Positions 54,259 to 61,777 of a stretch of 64,000 nt of DNA are shown here, piece by piece. The DNA is from Solirubrobacter phytolaccae (GTDB lineage Bacteria > Actinomycetota > Thermoleophilia > Solirubrobacterales > Solirubrobacteraceae). The stretch spans positions 1-64,000 of the forward strand of contig NZ_JAPDDP010000034.1 in the NCBI RefSeq assembly GCF_027587195.1. The letters are read 5' to 3'. Numbering within the stretch: the first letter of the stretch is position 1; each line of letters starts with the position of its first letter. The notes beneath the pieces are model-generated. The model saw nothing but the letters and a program-made list of their open reading frames with translations. It was not told the DNA's origin and ran no database searches. The translations under genes and the position numbers were made by a program.

Positions 54259-55329
54259 CTACCCCGCGGCGAGCGCCTCCAGGCTCCGCGGCGGCTCGCC
54301 GGTGTAGAGCGCGGTCGGGCGGATCAGGCGGCCCTCGTGCTTCTGCTCGAGCACGTGCGCCGACCAGCCCGCCGTGCGCGCGCACACGAACAGCGGCGTG
54401 AACAGCTCCGGCGGGACGGCCGCGCAGTCCAGCACGACCGCCGACCAGAACTCGACGTTGGTGGCGAGCACCCGGTCCGGCTTGCGCTCGGCGAGCGCGG
54501 TCAGCGCCGCGGCCTCGAGCGCCTCGGCGGCCGCGAACCGCGGGGCGTGCAGCTCGCGCGCGGTCCGGCGCAGCACGCGCGCCCGCGGGTCCTCGGCGCG
54601 GTAGATGCGGTGGCCGAAGCCCATCAGCCGCTCGCCGGCGTCGAGCGCGTCGTTGACCCAGCCGGTCGCGTCGCCGCTGCGCTCGACGGCGTCGAGCATC
54701 TTCAGCACGCGGCTCGGCGCGCCGCCGTGCAGCGGGCCCGACAGCGCACCGATCCCGGCCGAGATCGCGGCGGCGGCGTCCGCGCCGGTCGAGGCGACGA
54801 CGCGCGCGGTGAACGTGGACGCGTTCATCCCGTGCTCGGCGGCGGAGACCCAGTAGGCGTCGATCGCCTTCGCGTGCGTGGGGTCGGCTTCGCCGCGCCA
54901 GCGGGTGAGGAAGCGCTCGGCCAGCGTGCCGTCGGCGGGGAAGGGGACCTCCGGGAGATCCGCGCCGCGCGCCGACTGCGCGACGAAGTCGAGCGTGAGG
55001 GCCGAGATCCGCGCGAGCTCGTCGCGTACCTGCCCGGCGTCGACGTCGATCAGCGGTGCAAGCTCAGCGCCCAGCGCGGCGACCGCGGCCTGCACGTCGG
55101 CGCGCGTGTCCCCGCTGCGCAGCGGCAGCTCGCGCGGCTCGGCCGGCGCCAGGCCCGGTGCGGGCTCGCCGTCCACCAGCAGGCCCCAGACGTGCTCGAA
55201 CGGCACGCGGCCCGCGAGCTCCTCCAGGTCCACGCCGCGATAGCGCAGCGCGCCACCCTCGCGGTCGGGCTCGGCGATCTGCGTGGCGAAGGCGACGACG
55301 CCCTCGAGTCCCGATTGCACTGCGCTCAT
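54259..55329 (-). CDS. Citrate synthase family protein
   Basis: 356 residues from ATG 55329, overlapping the CGNR gene stop as ATGA; the longer frame is noise. LRYRGVDLEELAG, SAAEHGMNASTFTARV (active His), GIGALSGPLHGGAPSRV (second His), GFGHRIYRAEDPRA, and the C-terminal VCARTAGWSAHVLEQ are present. Condenses acetyl- or propionyl-CoA with oxaloacetate. It belongs to the short type II/methylcitrate-like branch; the exact acyl-CoA cannot be fixed here. Coupling to a CGNR regulator is noteworthy. Confidence 0.92.
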   Translation of the reverse strand: MSAVQSGLEGVVAFATQIAEPDREGGALRYRGVDLEELAGRVPFEHVWGLLVDGEPAPGLAPAEPRELPLRSGDTRADVQAAVAALGAELAPLIDVDAGQVRDELARISALTLDFVAQSARGADLPEVPFPADGTLAERFLTRWRGEADPTHAKAIDAYWVSAAEHGMNASTFTARVVASTGADAAAAISAGIGALSGPLHGGAPSRVLKMLDAVERSGDATGWVNDALDAGERLMGFGHRIYRAEDPRARVLRRTARELHAPRFAAAEALEAAALTALAERKPDRVLATNVEFWSAVVLDCAAVPPELFTPLFVCARTAGWSAHVLEQKHEGRLIRPTALYTGEPPRSLEALAAG

Positions 55330-55934
55330 TGCGGTGTCTCCTTCTGCCGCCGCCGGTGACGGCGGGCCTTTTCCACGTTGCCGCAGCCGCGGCTCGAGCA
55401 CCAGCGGCGCCCGGCCGCGGGTGAGCGGTCGAAGAAGCGCGCGCTGCACGTGTCCGACGCGCAGACGCGGATGCGCTCGGCGGCGCCGAACATCTCGGCC
55501 GCGTCGCGCGCGAGCAGGCCGAGGCCGTGCACGGCGGGCGCGGCGGGTTCCGCGAGCACCACGGCGACGCCGCCGTCCTCCGTGCGCGTGAGCGTCTCCG
55601 GCCGTGTGGCGTGCGGGAGCTCGCGCGCGAGGGCGATCAGCGTCGCGTCCGGCACGGGCTGCCCGGCGAGACTCGCGACGACGCCGGCGTCGATCGCCTC
55701 GCGCAGCGTGCGCGCCCGCTCGAGCACGTCGTCCGTCACGGCCGGCGTCGCGGGCAGCAGCTCCGCCGCTACGAGCCACTCCCCCAGGTCCTCGCCGCAC
55801 ACGAGCGTCTCGACGCGCCGGTTCCAGCGCTCGCGCAACGTGTTCGTGAAGTCCAGTGCCGGCCGGCCAGCCAGCCAGTACCACCACGGCGCGCCACGCT
55901 CGAGCGGCAGCGGCAGATGCGCGGGCAGGTCCAT
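55326..55934 (-). CDS. CGNR zinc-finger regulator
   Basis: 202 residues from ATG 55934. N-terminal helical ABATE domain (LAGRPALDFTNTLRERW), C-terminal zinc finger RVCASDTCSARFFDRSPAAGRRWCSSRGCGNVEKARRHRRR. The name-giving CGNR is CGNV here. Probably DNA-binding and divergent from the SDR gene with only 18 bp between starts. Translationally linked to citrate synthase. Confidence 0.88.
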   Translation of the reverse strand: MDLPAHLPLPLERGAPWWYWLAGRPALDFTNTLRERWNRRVETLVCGEDLGEWLVAAELLPATPAVTDDVLERARTLREAIDAGVVASLAGQPVPDATLIALARELPHATRPETLTRTEDGGVAVVLAEPAAPAVHGLGLLARDAAEMFGAAERIRVCASDTCSARFFDRSPAAGRRWCSSRGCGNVEKARRHRRRQKETPQ

Positions 55935-55952
55935 AACCGTATGATTGCCGAT

Positions 55953-56684
55953 ATGGGGGTTACGCACAAGATCACGGTGGTCACCGGCGGCGGGCGCGGC
56001 ATCGGCGCCGCGATCTGCACACGCCTGGCCGCCGAGGGCCACGCCGTCGTGATCGGGTACCGCTCCGACGCCGCCCGCGCGGAAGCCGTCGCGGAGCAGG
56101 TGCGCGCCGCCGGTGCGCGCGCGATCACGGTCGCGGGCGACACCGCCGACCCCGACGACGTCGACCGGCTCTTCGACGCGGCCGCCGAGCTCGGCCCGAT
56201 CACCGGGCTGGTCAACAACGCGGGGATCGTCGGCCCGGTCGGACGGCTCGTGGACATCGACGTCTCCGAGCTTCCCCGCGTGTACGCCGTGAACGTGATC
56301 GGCGTGCTGCTGTGCGCGCGCCGGGCCGCACGCGAGCTGCTCGGGCGCGGCGGCGCGATCGTGAACCTCTCCTCCGGTGCGGCGACCCTCGGCTCCCCCA
56401 ACGAGTACGTGCACTACGCGGGCGCGAAGGCCGCCGTCGACGCGATCACGATCGGGCTCGCGAAGGAGCTCGGCCCGGACGGCATCCGCGTCAACGCGGT
56501 CGCGCCCGGCGTCGTCTGGACCGAGATCCACGAAGACCCGGAACGGCCCGCGAAGCTCGCGCCGCAGATCCCGCTCGGGCGCGCCGGCCAGCCCGAGGAG
56601 GTCGCCGGCGCGGTCGCGTGGCTGCTCAGCGACGACGCGAGCTACACGACCGGGGCGATCCTGCGCGTGGCCGGAGGTCGCTAG
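55953..56684 (+). CDS. Short-chain dehydrogenase/reductase, FabG-like
   Basis: 243 residues from ATG 55953; ATG 55941 adds four residues and is possible. KITVVTGGGRGIGAAICTRLA, LVNNAGIVGP, IVNLSSGAATLG, YVHYAGAKAAVDAIT (Tyr-x4-Lys spacing as written, YAGAK) and SYTTGAILRVAGG. No SD is visible, so the transcript may be near-leaderless. Divergent from the CGNR gene, a likely regulator. Ends with a CTAG shared with the epimerase gene. Confidence 0.9.
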   Translation: MGVTHKITVVTGGGRGIGAAICTRLAAEGHAVVIGYRSDAARAEAVAEQVRAAGARAITVAGDTADPDDVDRLFDAAAELGPITGLVNNAGIVGPVGRLVDIDVSELPRVYAVNVIGVLLCARRAARELLGRGGAIVNLSSGAATLGSPNEYVHYAGAKAAVDAITIGLAKELGPDGIRVNAVAPGVVWTEIHEDPERPAKLAPQIPLGRAGQPEEVAGAVAWLLSDDASYTTGAILRVAGGR

Positions 56685-57562
56685 CTGCCACGCGTGTAGG
56701 CGCCGGCGTCCAGGTCCTCGAGCAGGGTCGGGTGCGTCGGCTCCCAGCCGAAGCGCTCGCGGGTGATGGCGCTCGACGCGGGCACGTCGGCCGCGAAGAA
56801 CGAGCCGAGCCAGCCCAGCGTCTCGGGCGCGACGGACTCCGTCGGCAGCCCGAGCCCGCGACCGATGGCCTCGGCGATCGCCTTGGCCGGGACGCCCTCC
56901 TCGGCGACCGCGTGCACGATCGTGCCGGCCGGGGCGCCCTCGAGCGCAAGCCGGACCACCTTGGCCGCGTCGAGCCGGTGGACGGCGGGCCAGCGGTTGC
57001 TGCCGTCGCCGACGTAGCCCGAGACGCCGTTCTCACGCGCGAAGCCGACGAGCGCGGCCACGAAGCCGTGGTCGCCCGGACCGTGCACGGTCGGCGGGAA
57101 GCGCAGGACGACCGGGCGCACGCCGCGGTCGGCCAGCGCGAGCGCGGCGTGCGCGTTCGCGATCCGCGGGTGCGCGGCGGCGTCGGCGTCGTCCTCCTCG
57201 GTTGCGGGCCGGCCGACGGCAAGCCCGAGCGTGCCGGACGCCATCAGCAGCGGCTTGCCCGAGTGCTCGAGCGCCGCCCCGAACGTGTCGATCGCGGCGC
57301 GGTCGAGCTGCGCCGCCTCAGCCATCTGCGAGAAGTCGTGGTGGTAGCCGAGGTGGATGACGCCGTCGGCCGCGGCGGCGCCGGCGGCGAGGCTGTCGAG
57401 GTCGTCGAGGTCGCCGCGATGGACGTCGGCCCCCAGCGCGGCGACGCGCTCGGCGGACGCGTCGGAGCGGGCGAGGCCGAGCACCGTGTGGCCGTTGGCG
57501 AGCAGCTCGGACGTGACGGCTGAGCCGATCCAGCCTGACGCTCCGGTGATGAAGACGCGCAT
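56681..57562 (-). CDS. NAD-dependent epimerase/dehydratase family protein
   Basis: 293 residues. Extended SDR: MRVFITGASGWIGSAVTSELL, then VIHLGYHHDFSQM, HPRIANAHAALAL, VVLRFPPTVHGPGDHGFVAAL and RWPAVHRLDAAKVVRLALE. The usual YxxxK motif is not seen in the standard place, so it may be an atypical oxidoreductase. Divergent from a TetR gene with two operators between them, the common arrangement where the regulator controls the enzyme. Confidence 0.85.
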   Translation of the reverse strand: MRVFITGASGWIGSAVTSELLANGHTVLGLARSDASAERVAALGADVHRGDLDDLDSLAAGAAAADGVIHLGYHHDFSQMAEAAQLDRAAIDTFGAALEHSGKPLLMASGTLGLAVGRPATEEDDADAAAHPRIANAHAALALADRGVRPVVLRFPPTVHGPGDHGFVAALVGFARENGVSGYVGDGSNRWPAVHRLDAAKVVRLALEGAPAGTIVHAVAEEGVPAKAIAEAIGRGLGLPTESVAPETLGWLGSFFAADVPASSAITRERFGWEPTHPTLLEDLDAGAYTRGS

Positions 57563-57584
57563 GTCGAGACCTCCAAAGTCAAAG

Positions 57585-57605
57585 TGATGTCACAGCGCGA
57601 CATCA
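57585..57605. promoter_or_regulatory. TetR operator 1
   Basis: TGATGTC, 7-nt spacer, GACATCA: a perfect 7-bp dyad of 21 nt between the epimerase and TetR starts. Its half-site is repeated 31 bp downstream (operator 2). Three helical turns apart suggests cooperative binding. Confidence 0.7.
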
Positions 57606-57615
57606 ACGTAGCACG

Positions 57616-57636
57616 TGATGTCACACCGTGTCATTA
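57616..57636. promoter_or_regulatory. TetR operator 2
   Basis: TGATGTCAC-ACC-GTGTCATTA, an imperfect dyad (7 of 9 positions) with the same left half as operator 1. It lies 11 bp before the TetR ATG at 57648, placed for autorepression. Confidence 0.65.
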
Positions 57637-57647
57637 GAATCTCCGGC

Positions 57648-58211
57648 ATGGCGCGATGGGAGCCCAATGCGAGCGGCCGGCTGCGGGAAGCGGCGATGGC
57701 GCTCTACACCGAGCGCGGCTACGAGCAGACGACGGTCGGCGACATCGCGGAGCGCGCCGGGCTGACCGCCCGCACGTTCTTCCGCTACTTCGCCGACAAG
57801 CGCGAGGTGCTGTTCGCGGGCTCCGAGGCGCTCGAGGGCGCGCTGCGCTCCGCGGTCGACGAAGCGCCGGAGGACGCGTCACCGATGCAGGTCGTGGCCG
57901 CCGTGCTGGACGGGATCGCGGCGCTCATCGGCCGCGACCGCGACTACTCGCGTCAGCGCCAGGTCGTGATCGACGCGACTCCCGAGTTGCAGGAGCGCGA
58001 GCTGATCAAGCTCGCCCGCCTGGCGCTCGTCCTGCGCGACGCGCTCCGGGCGCGCGGTGTGAGCGACCCCGAGGCGGGCCTGGCGGCGGAGACGGCGCTG
58101 GCGATCGTGCGCGTCGGCTTCGACCGCTGGATCAACACCGACGACGAACGCGAGCTCGCCGACGTCCTGCGCGAGTCGCTCGCCCGGCTCGAGACGCTCG
58201 TCGCGCCCTAA
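57648..58211 (+). CDS. TetR-family regulator, divergent from the epimerase gene
   Basis: 187 residues from ATG 57648; an ATG at 57615 would put the start inside operator 2. HTH: LREAAMALYTERGYEQTTVGDIAERAGLTARTFFRYFADKREVLF. The C-terminal domain matches the common TetR_C type (DDERELADVLRESLARLETL). Likely represses itself and the epimerase. Its stop shares CTAA with the convergent receiver gene. Confidence 0.93.
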   Translation: MARWEPNASGRLREAAMALYTERGYEQTTVGDIAERAGLTARTFFRYFADKREVLFAGSEALEGALRSAVDEAPEDASPMQVVAAVLDGIAALIGRDRDYSRQRQVVIDATPELQERELIKLARLALVLRDALRARGVSDPEAGLAAETALAIVRVGFDRWINTDDERELADVLRESLARLETLVAP

Positions 58212-58570
58212 GCGGCCTGCAGCAGCTCGTCGACTACGCCGACGAGCTCGTTGCCGAAGAACGGCTTGGGCCGGAACGCGTCACGCCCGGGCCGCAGCCG
58301 CTCGAGCTGCTCCGGCTCGGGCTTGGTGCCGCTGAACATCAGCACCGGCACGTCGCTCAGATCGCGCAGACGCTCGAGCGTCTCCCAGCCGTCGAGCTCC
58401 GGCATCCGCACGTCCAGCACGACGAGATCCGGCCGCGTCTCGTAGAACGTGCGCAGGCCGCGGCGCCCGTTGTCGGCGGTCACGACCTCGTGCCCCGCGC
58501 GCTCGAGCAGCATGCGCACGACCGTGGACAGGTCGGGCTTGTCGTCGATCACGAGGATTCGGTACGGCAT
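58208..58570 (-). CDS. Single-domain response regulator receiver
   Basis: 120 residues from ATG 58570 (ATG 58579 possible). CheY-like: ILVIDDKPDLSTVV (acidic pair), phosphoacceptor Asp in LVVLDVRMPELDGWE, Ser/Thr in VLMFSGT and Lys in FRPKPF. No output domain, so it must act on a partner protein. No histidine kinase gene is nearby. Confidence 0.92.
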   Translation of the reverse strand: MPYRILVIDDKPDLSTVVRMLLERAGHEVVTADNGRRGLRTFYETRPDLVVLDVRMPELDGWETLERLRDLSDVPVLMFSGTKPEPEQLERLRPGRDAFRPKPFFGNELVGVVDELLQAA

Positions 58571-58674
58571 GCAGTCCATATTGGGACCGAGCGGTCCGGC
58601 TGCAACCAGACCTTCGTCCAGTCGGCCGACGCATGGACGTAATCCCCAGCCGGATGCCGGACACTGACGGGACG

Positions 58675-59697
58675 ATGATCGGCCCCGCGCTTCTTGCCTC
58701 CGCGTCCATCTTCCACGGCACGCCCGTCCCGCCCGAGCAGGCGCCGTGGCTCGTCACGCTCACCACGCGGAGCGTCGTCTGCGGCGGCGCGCTGATCGCG
58801 CCCGACCGCGTGCTCACCGCCGCCCACTGCGTCCAAGGCGCCGATCCTGGCCGGCTGAGCGTGCGCCTCGCCGGCGAGCGGCGCGCCTGGGAAGGCGCGG
58901 TGTTCCCCACGACCTACCGCGAGATCCCCTCGCCCGTGCGGCCCGAGGACCCGGGCGCGTCGGCGACGGTCGACGACATCGCGGTCATCCGGCTCAAGAC
59001 ACCGGTGCGGAACGTTTCGCCGGTCCCGCTCGCCGACCCGCCGCCGGTCGCGGGCGAGCCCTCACTTACGCTCGGGCACGGCCGCACCGGCCCGCTGCCC
59101 GCGGGGCCGTCGCGGGACGCGCTCGGCGCCGCGCAGCAGGTGAGCGACGACTGCGCGGCCGCGTACGGCCCGACGCTCTTCCACCCCGCGCGGCACCTGT
59201 GCACGCTGGACACGACGCCCACCGCCGCGCAGGCGTGCAAGGGCGACAGCGGCGGGCCGGTGCTCGTGCAGCGCGGCGGCGGGTGGGCGCTCGCGGGCGT
59301 CGTCACCTGGGGCGGCGAGACCTACGGCCTGGACTGCGGCGAGGGCATGCCGGACGTGTCCGAGCGCGTGGACGCCCACCGGGCGCTGCTCAGCGGCGAC
59401 GGACCCGTGGCTCCGTGGGCAGAGCGCCGGGTGCGTGTCCGTCGCACGGGCAAGGTGCGCCGGTGCGTAGTCGGCACGTGGCACCCGGCCTCCGCCACGT
59501 TCAAGGTCAGCTGGTGGCGCGAGGGCAAGCCGCGGACCGAGCAGACCCCTGAGGGCACGGCGATCCTCCCCGGCAAGCGCACCTACCTGAAGGGCGGCGG
59601 CCGAACCCGGACCCTGACCTCCGGGCGCGTCGGCTGCTCCGTCACGGCGAGGACCGCCGGCGGCTGGGCCACCGAGGACTCCTACAACCAGCTCTAG
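58675..59697 (+). CDS. Trypsin-like serine protease, secreted
   Basis: 340 residues from ATG 58675 (ATG 58633 or 58654 possible). MIGPALLASASIFHGTPVPPEQAPWLVTL: a short signal-like start, then a chymotrypsin-type N-terminus. Catalytic triad visible: VLTAAHC (His), DDIAVIRLKTP (Asp) and ACKGDSGGPVLV (Ser). VVTWGGETYGLDCGEGMPDVSERVDAH follows. The last 80 residues form a small extra domain with two Cys (VRRCVVGTWHPA, GRVGCSVTA). Probably an extracellular protease. Confidence 0.88.
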   Translation: MIGPALLASASIFHGTPVPPEQAPWLVTLTTRSVVCGGALIAPDRVLTAAHCVQGADPGRLSVRLAGERRAWEGAVFPTTYREIPSPVRPEDPGASATVDDIAVIRLKTPVRNVSPVPLADPPPVAGEPSLTLGHGRTGPLPAGPSRDALGAAQQVSDDCAAAYGPTLFHPARHLCTLDTTPTAAQACKGDSGGPVLVQRGGGWALAGVVTWGGETYGLDCGEGMPDVSERVDAHRALLSGDGPVAPWAERRVRVRRTGKVRRCVVGTWHPASATFKVSWWREGKPRTEQTPEGTAILPGKRTYLKGGGRTRTLTSGRVGCSVTARTAGGWATEDSYNQL

Positions 59698-59966
59698 GCC
59701 TGGTAGTCCCGCAATCCGCGTGACGGCGGGCCGAGCTGCCGATCCAGCCGCAGGCTGCCGACCGCCACCGCGACCAGCATCAGCACGTACCCCGCCCAGC
59801 CGCCGACCGTGCGGCTGATGGCAAGCATCAGGATCAATGCGGCGAGCCAGACCAATGGCCGCCACGGGATGGCCGGCAGCGCGAACGAGAAGCGCCTCGG
59901 CCGTTGTGGATTGTCGTCGGGCAGCCCCCACCCAGGCCCGGGATCTTTGACCAGACCAACGAACAT
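59694..59966 (-). CDS. Small membrane protein
   Basis: 90 residues from ATG 59966. N-terminal soluble part MFVGLVKDPGPGWGLPDD, then two close TM segments (PLVWLAALILMLAISRTV, GYVLMLVAVAVGSLRL). No family recognised. Its stop forms a shared CTAG with the protease gene. Confidence 0.55.
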   Translation of the reverse strand: MFVGLVKDPGPGWGLPDDNPQRPRRFSFALPAIPWRPLVWLAALILMLAISRTVGGWAGYVLMLVAVAVGSLRLDRQLGPPSRGLRDYQA

Positions 59967-60139
59967 GGGATCCAGGCTACCCCGCGCCGGACGCCGGGAT
60001 GTCCGCCCGCGCGCCAAGTGCGTGACAGACCGCACACGGTGATCAAGTTGCGTACTGACAAACGCTTGCGTCTGCACATTCGTGGTCAGAACGCCCAACT
60101 TTGTTGCACGGTTCGTCCAGCGAGGTACCGTTGCGAGAA
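59967..60139 (+). promoter_or_regulatory. Upstream region of the ammonia-lyase gene
   Basis: 173 bp without a gene. It is AT-richer from 60040 onward and holds two direct copies of TTGCGT 25 bp apart, the second inside ACGC-TT-GCGT. No clear -10/-35 pair and no strong terminator are visible. Probably the promoter of the downstream gene and of the small membrane protein gene. Confidence 0.3.
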
Positions 60140-61735
60140 ATGACGGATCTGCTGCACCAGGACACGGGCGTCCACGTCGATCTCGACGGCGGCTCGCTCA
60201 CGATCGCCGACGCCGTGCGGCTCGCTCGTCACGGTGGGACCGCCACGCTCTCCTCCGTGGCGGCCCGCCGTGTCGAGGCGGCGCGGGCGCTGAAGCTCGA
60301 CCTGATCGCCAACGAGATCCCGATCTATGGCGTCACCACCGGGTTCGGGGACAGCGCGCACCGCCAGATCGCGCCCGAGAAGGCCGCGGCCCTGCAGCAG
60401 AACATGCTGCGCTTCCTGGGCGCCGGCACCGGCCAGATCGCGAACCCCGAGGTGACGCGGCTGACGATGCTGTTCCGCGCCAACTGCTTGGCGAAGGGCA
60501 ACAGCGGTGTCCGCCTCGAGGTGATCGAGCAGCTGCTGACGCTGCTCAACCACGACATCCTGCCGCTGATCCCCGAGCGTGGGTCGTGCGGTGCGTCGGG
60601 TGACCTCGTGCCGCTGTCGTACGTCGGCCGCGCGCTCGTCGGCGAGACCGAGGTGCTCTACGACGGCGACGTCCGCGAGGCGATCGACGTGCTTGTCGAC
60701 CTCGGCATCAAGCCGCTCGAGCTCGAGGCCAAGGAAGGGCTCGCGCTCACCAACGGCACGTCGTTCATGTCCGGCTTCTCCGTGCTCGCCGCGCACGACG
60801 CGCGGGAGCTCGCGTTCGTGGTCGAGCTGTGCACGGCGATGGCCTCACAGGCGCTGCTCGGCAACCACGGGCACTTCAACGCGTTCCTGTTCGAGGCCAA
60901 GCCGCACCCGGGCATCATCGAGAGCGCGGCGAACGTGCGCATGCTGCTCGACGAGTCCCAGCTCACGCACGACGCGGAGGAGATCGTCCCGCTCGAAGGC
61001 GCCGGCTTCCGCGAGCTCACGCGCTCGGTCCAGGACAAGTACTCGGTCCGCTGCGCGCCGCACATCGTCGGCGCCCTGCGCGACACGCTCGAGTGGGTGG
61101 ACCGCTGGATCGAGATCGAGATCAACTCGTCCGACGACAACCCGCTCTTCGACGTCCCGGGCGGCCGCGCGCAGAGCGGCGGCAACTTCTACGGCAGCCA
61201 CATGGCGCAGGGCATGGACGCGCTGAAGATCGCGCTGGCCAACCTCTGCGACCTGATGGACCGGCAGCTCGAGCTGGTCGTGGACGAGAAGTTCAACGCC
61301 GGCCTGACGCCCAACCTGATCCCGTACTTCGCCCCCGACGACTTCGAGGCCGGTCTCCATCACGGCTTCAAGGGGATGCAGCTCTCGTGCTCGGCCCTCA
61401 CTGCCGAAGCCTTGAAGCTGTGCAACCCGGCGAGCATCCATTCGCGCTCGACCGAGGCCCATAACCAGGACAAGGTCTCCATGGGGACGATCAGCGCTCG
61501 TGACGCGCGCTCGATCGTGGAGATCGCTCAGCACATCGCCGCGATTCACCTGATCGCGCTCGCGCAGGCCCTGGACCTGCGCGGGGTCGAACAGGCCAGC
61601 CCGAAGGTCCGTGAGGCGCACGCGCTCATCCGTGCGCGCGTCGCCCCGCTGGACCGCGACCGACGGATGGACCGTGACATCGCCTCCGTCGTCGAGCTGA
61701 TCCGGTCCGGCGAGCTGAGTCACGTCTTGGCGTAG
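60140..61735 (+). CDS. MIO aromatic amino acid ammonia-lyase, phenylalanine-type selectivity
   Basis: 531 residues from ATG 60140. Removes ammonia from an aromatic amino acid using the MIO group formed from Ala-Ser-Gly (residues 152-154 in GSCGASGDLVPLSY). IYGVTTGFGDS has the catalytic Tyr. The selectivity pair in QQNMLRFLGAG is Phe92-Leu93; characterised histidine lyases have Ser-His, tyrosine lyases His-Leu, phenylalanine lyases Phe-Leu. It would therefore favour phenylalanine, giving cinnamate. The region IHSRSTEAHNQDKVSMGT is histidine-lyase-like. No hut genes are nearby. An annotation as hutH would be unsafe; aminomutase activity is another option. Confidence 0.9.
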   Translation: MTDLLHQDTGVHVDLDGGSLTIADAVRLARHGGTATLSSVAARRVEAARALKLDLIANEIPIYGVTTGFGDSAHRQIAPEKAAALQQNMLRFLGAGTGQIANPEVTRLTMLFRANCLAKGNSGVRLEVIEQLLTLLNHDILPLIPERGSCGASGDLVPLSYVGRALVGETEVLYDGDVREAIDVLVDLGIKPLELEAKEGLALTNGTSFMSGFSVLAAHDARELAFVVELCTAMASQALLGNHGHFNAFLFEAKPHPGIIESAANVRMLLDESQLTHDAEEIVPLEGAGFRELTRSVQDKYSVRCAPHIVGALRDTLEWVDRWIEIEINSSDDNPLFDVPGGRAQSGGNFYGSHMAQGMDALKIALANLCDLMDRQLELVVDEKFNAGLTPNLIPYFAPDDFEAGLHHGFKGMQLSCSALTAEALKLCNPASIHSRSTEAHNQDKVSMGTISARDARSIVEIAQHIAAIHLIALAQALDLRGVEQASPKVREAHALIRARVAPLDRDRRMDRDIASVVELIRSGELSHVLA

Positions 61736-61777
61736 GAGGGGTTGCGCGGGGCGGCCCTCGTCTGGGAGGGTCGCCCT

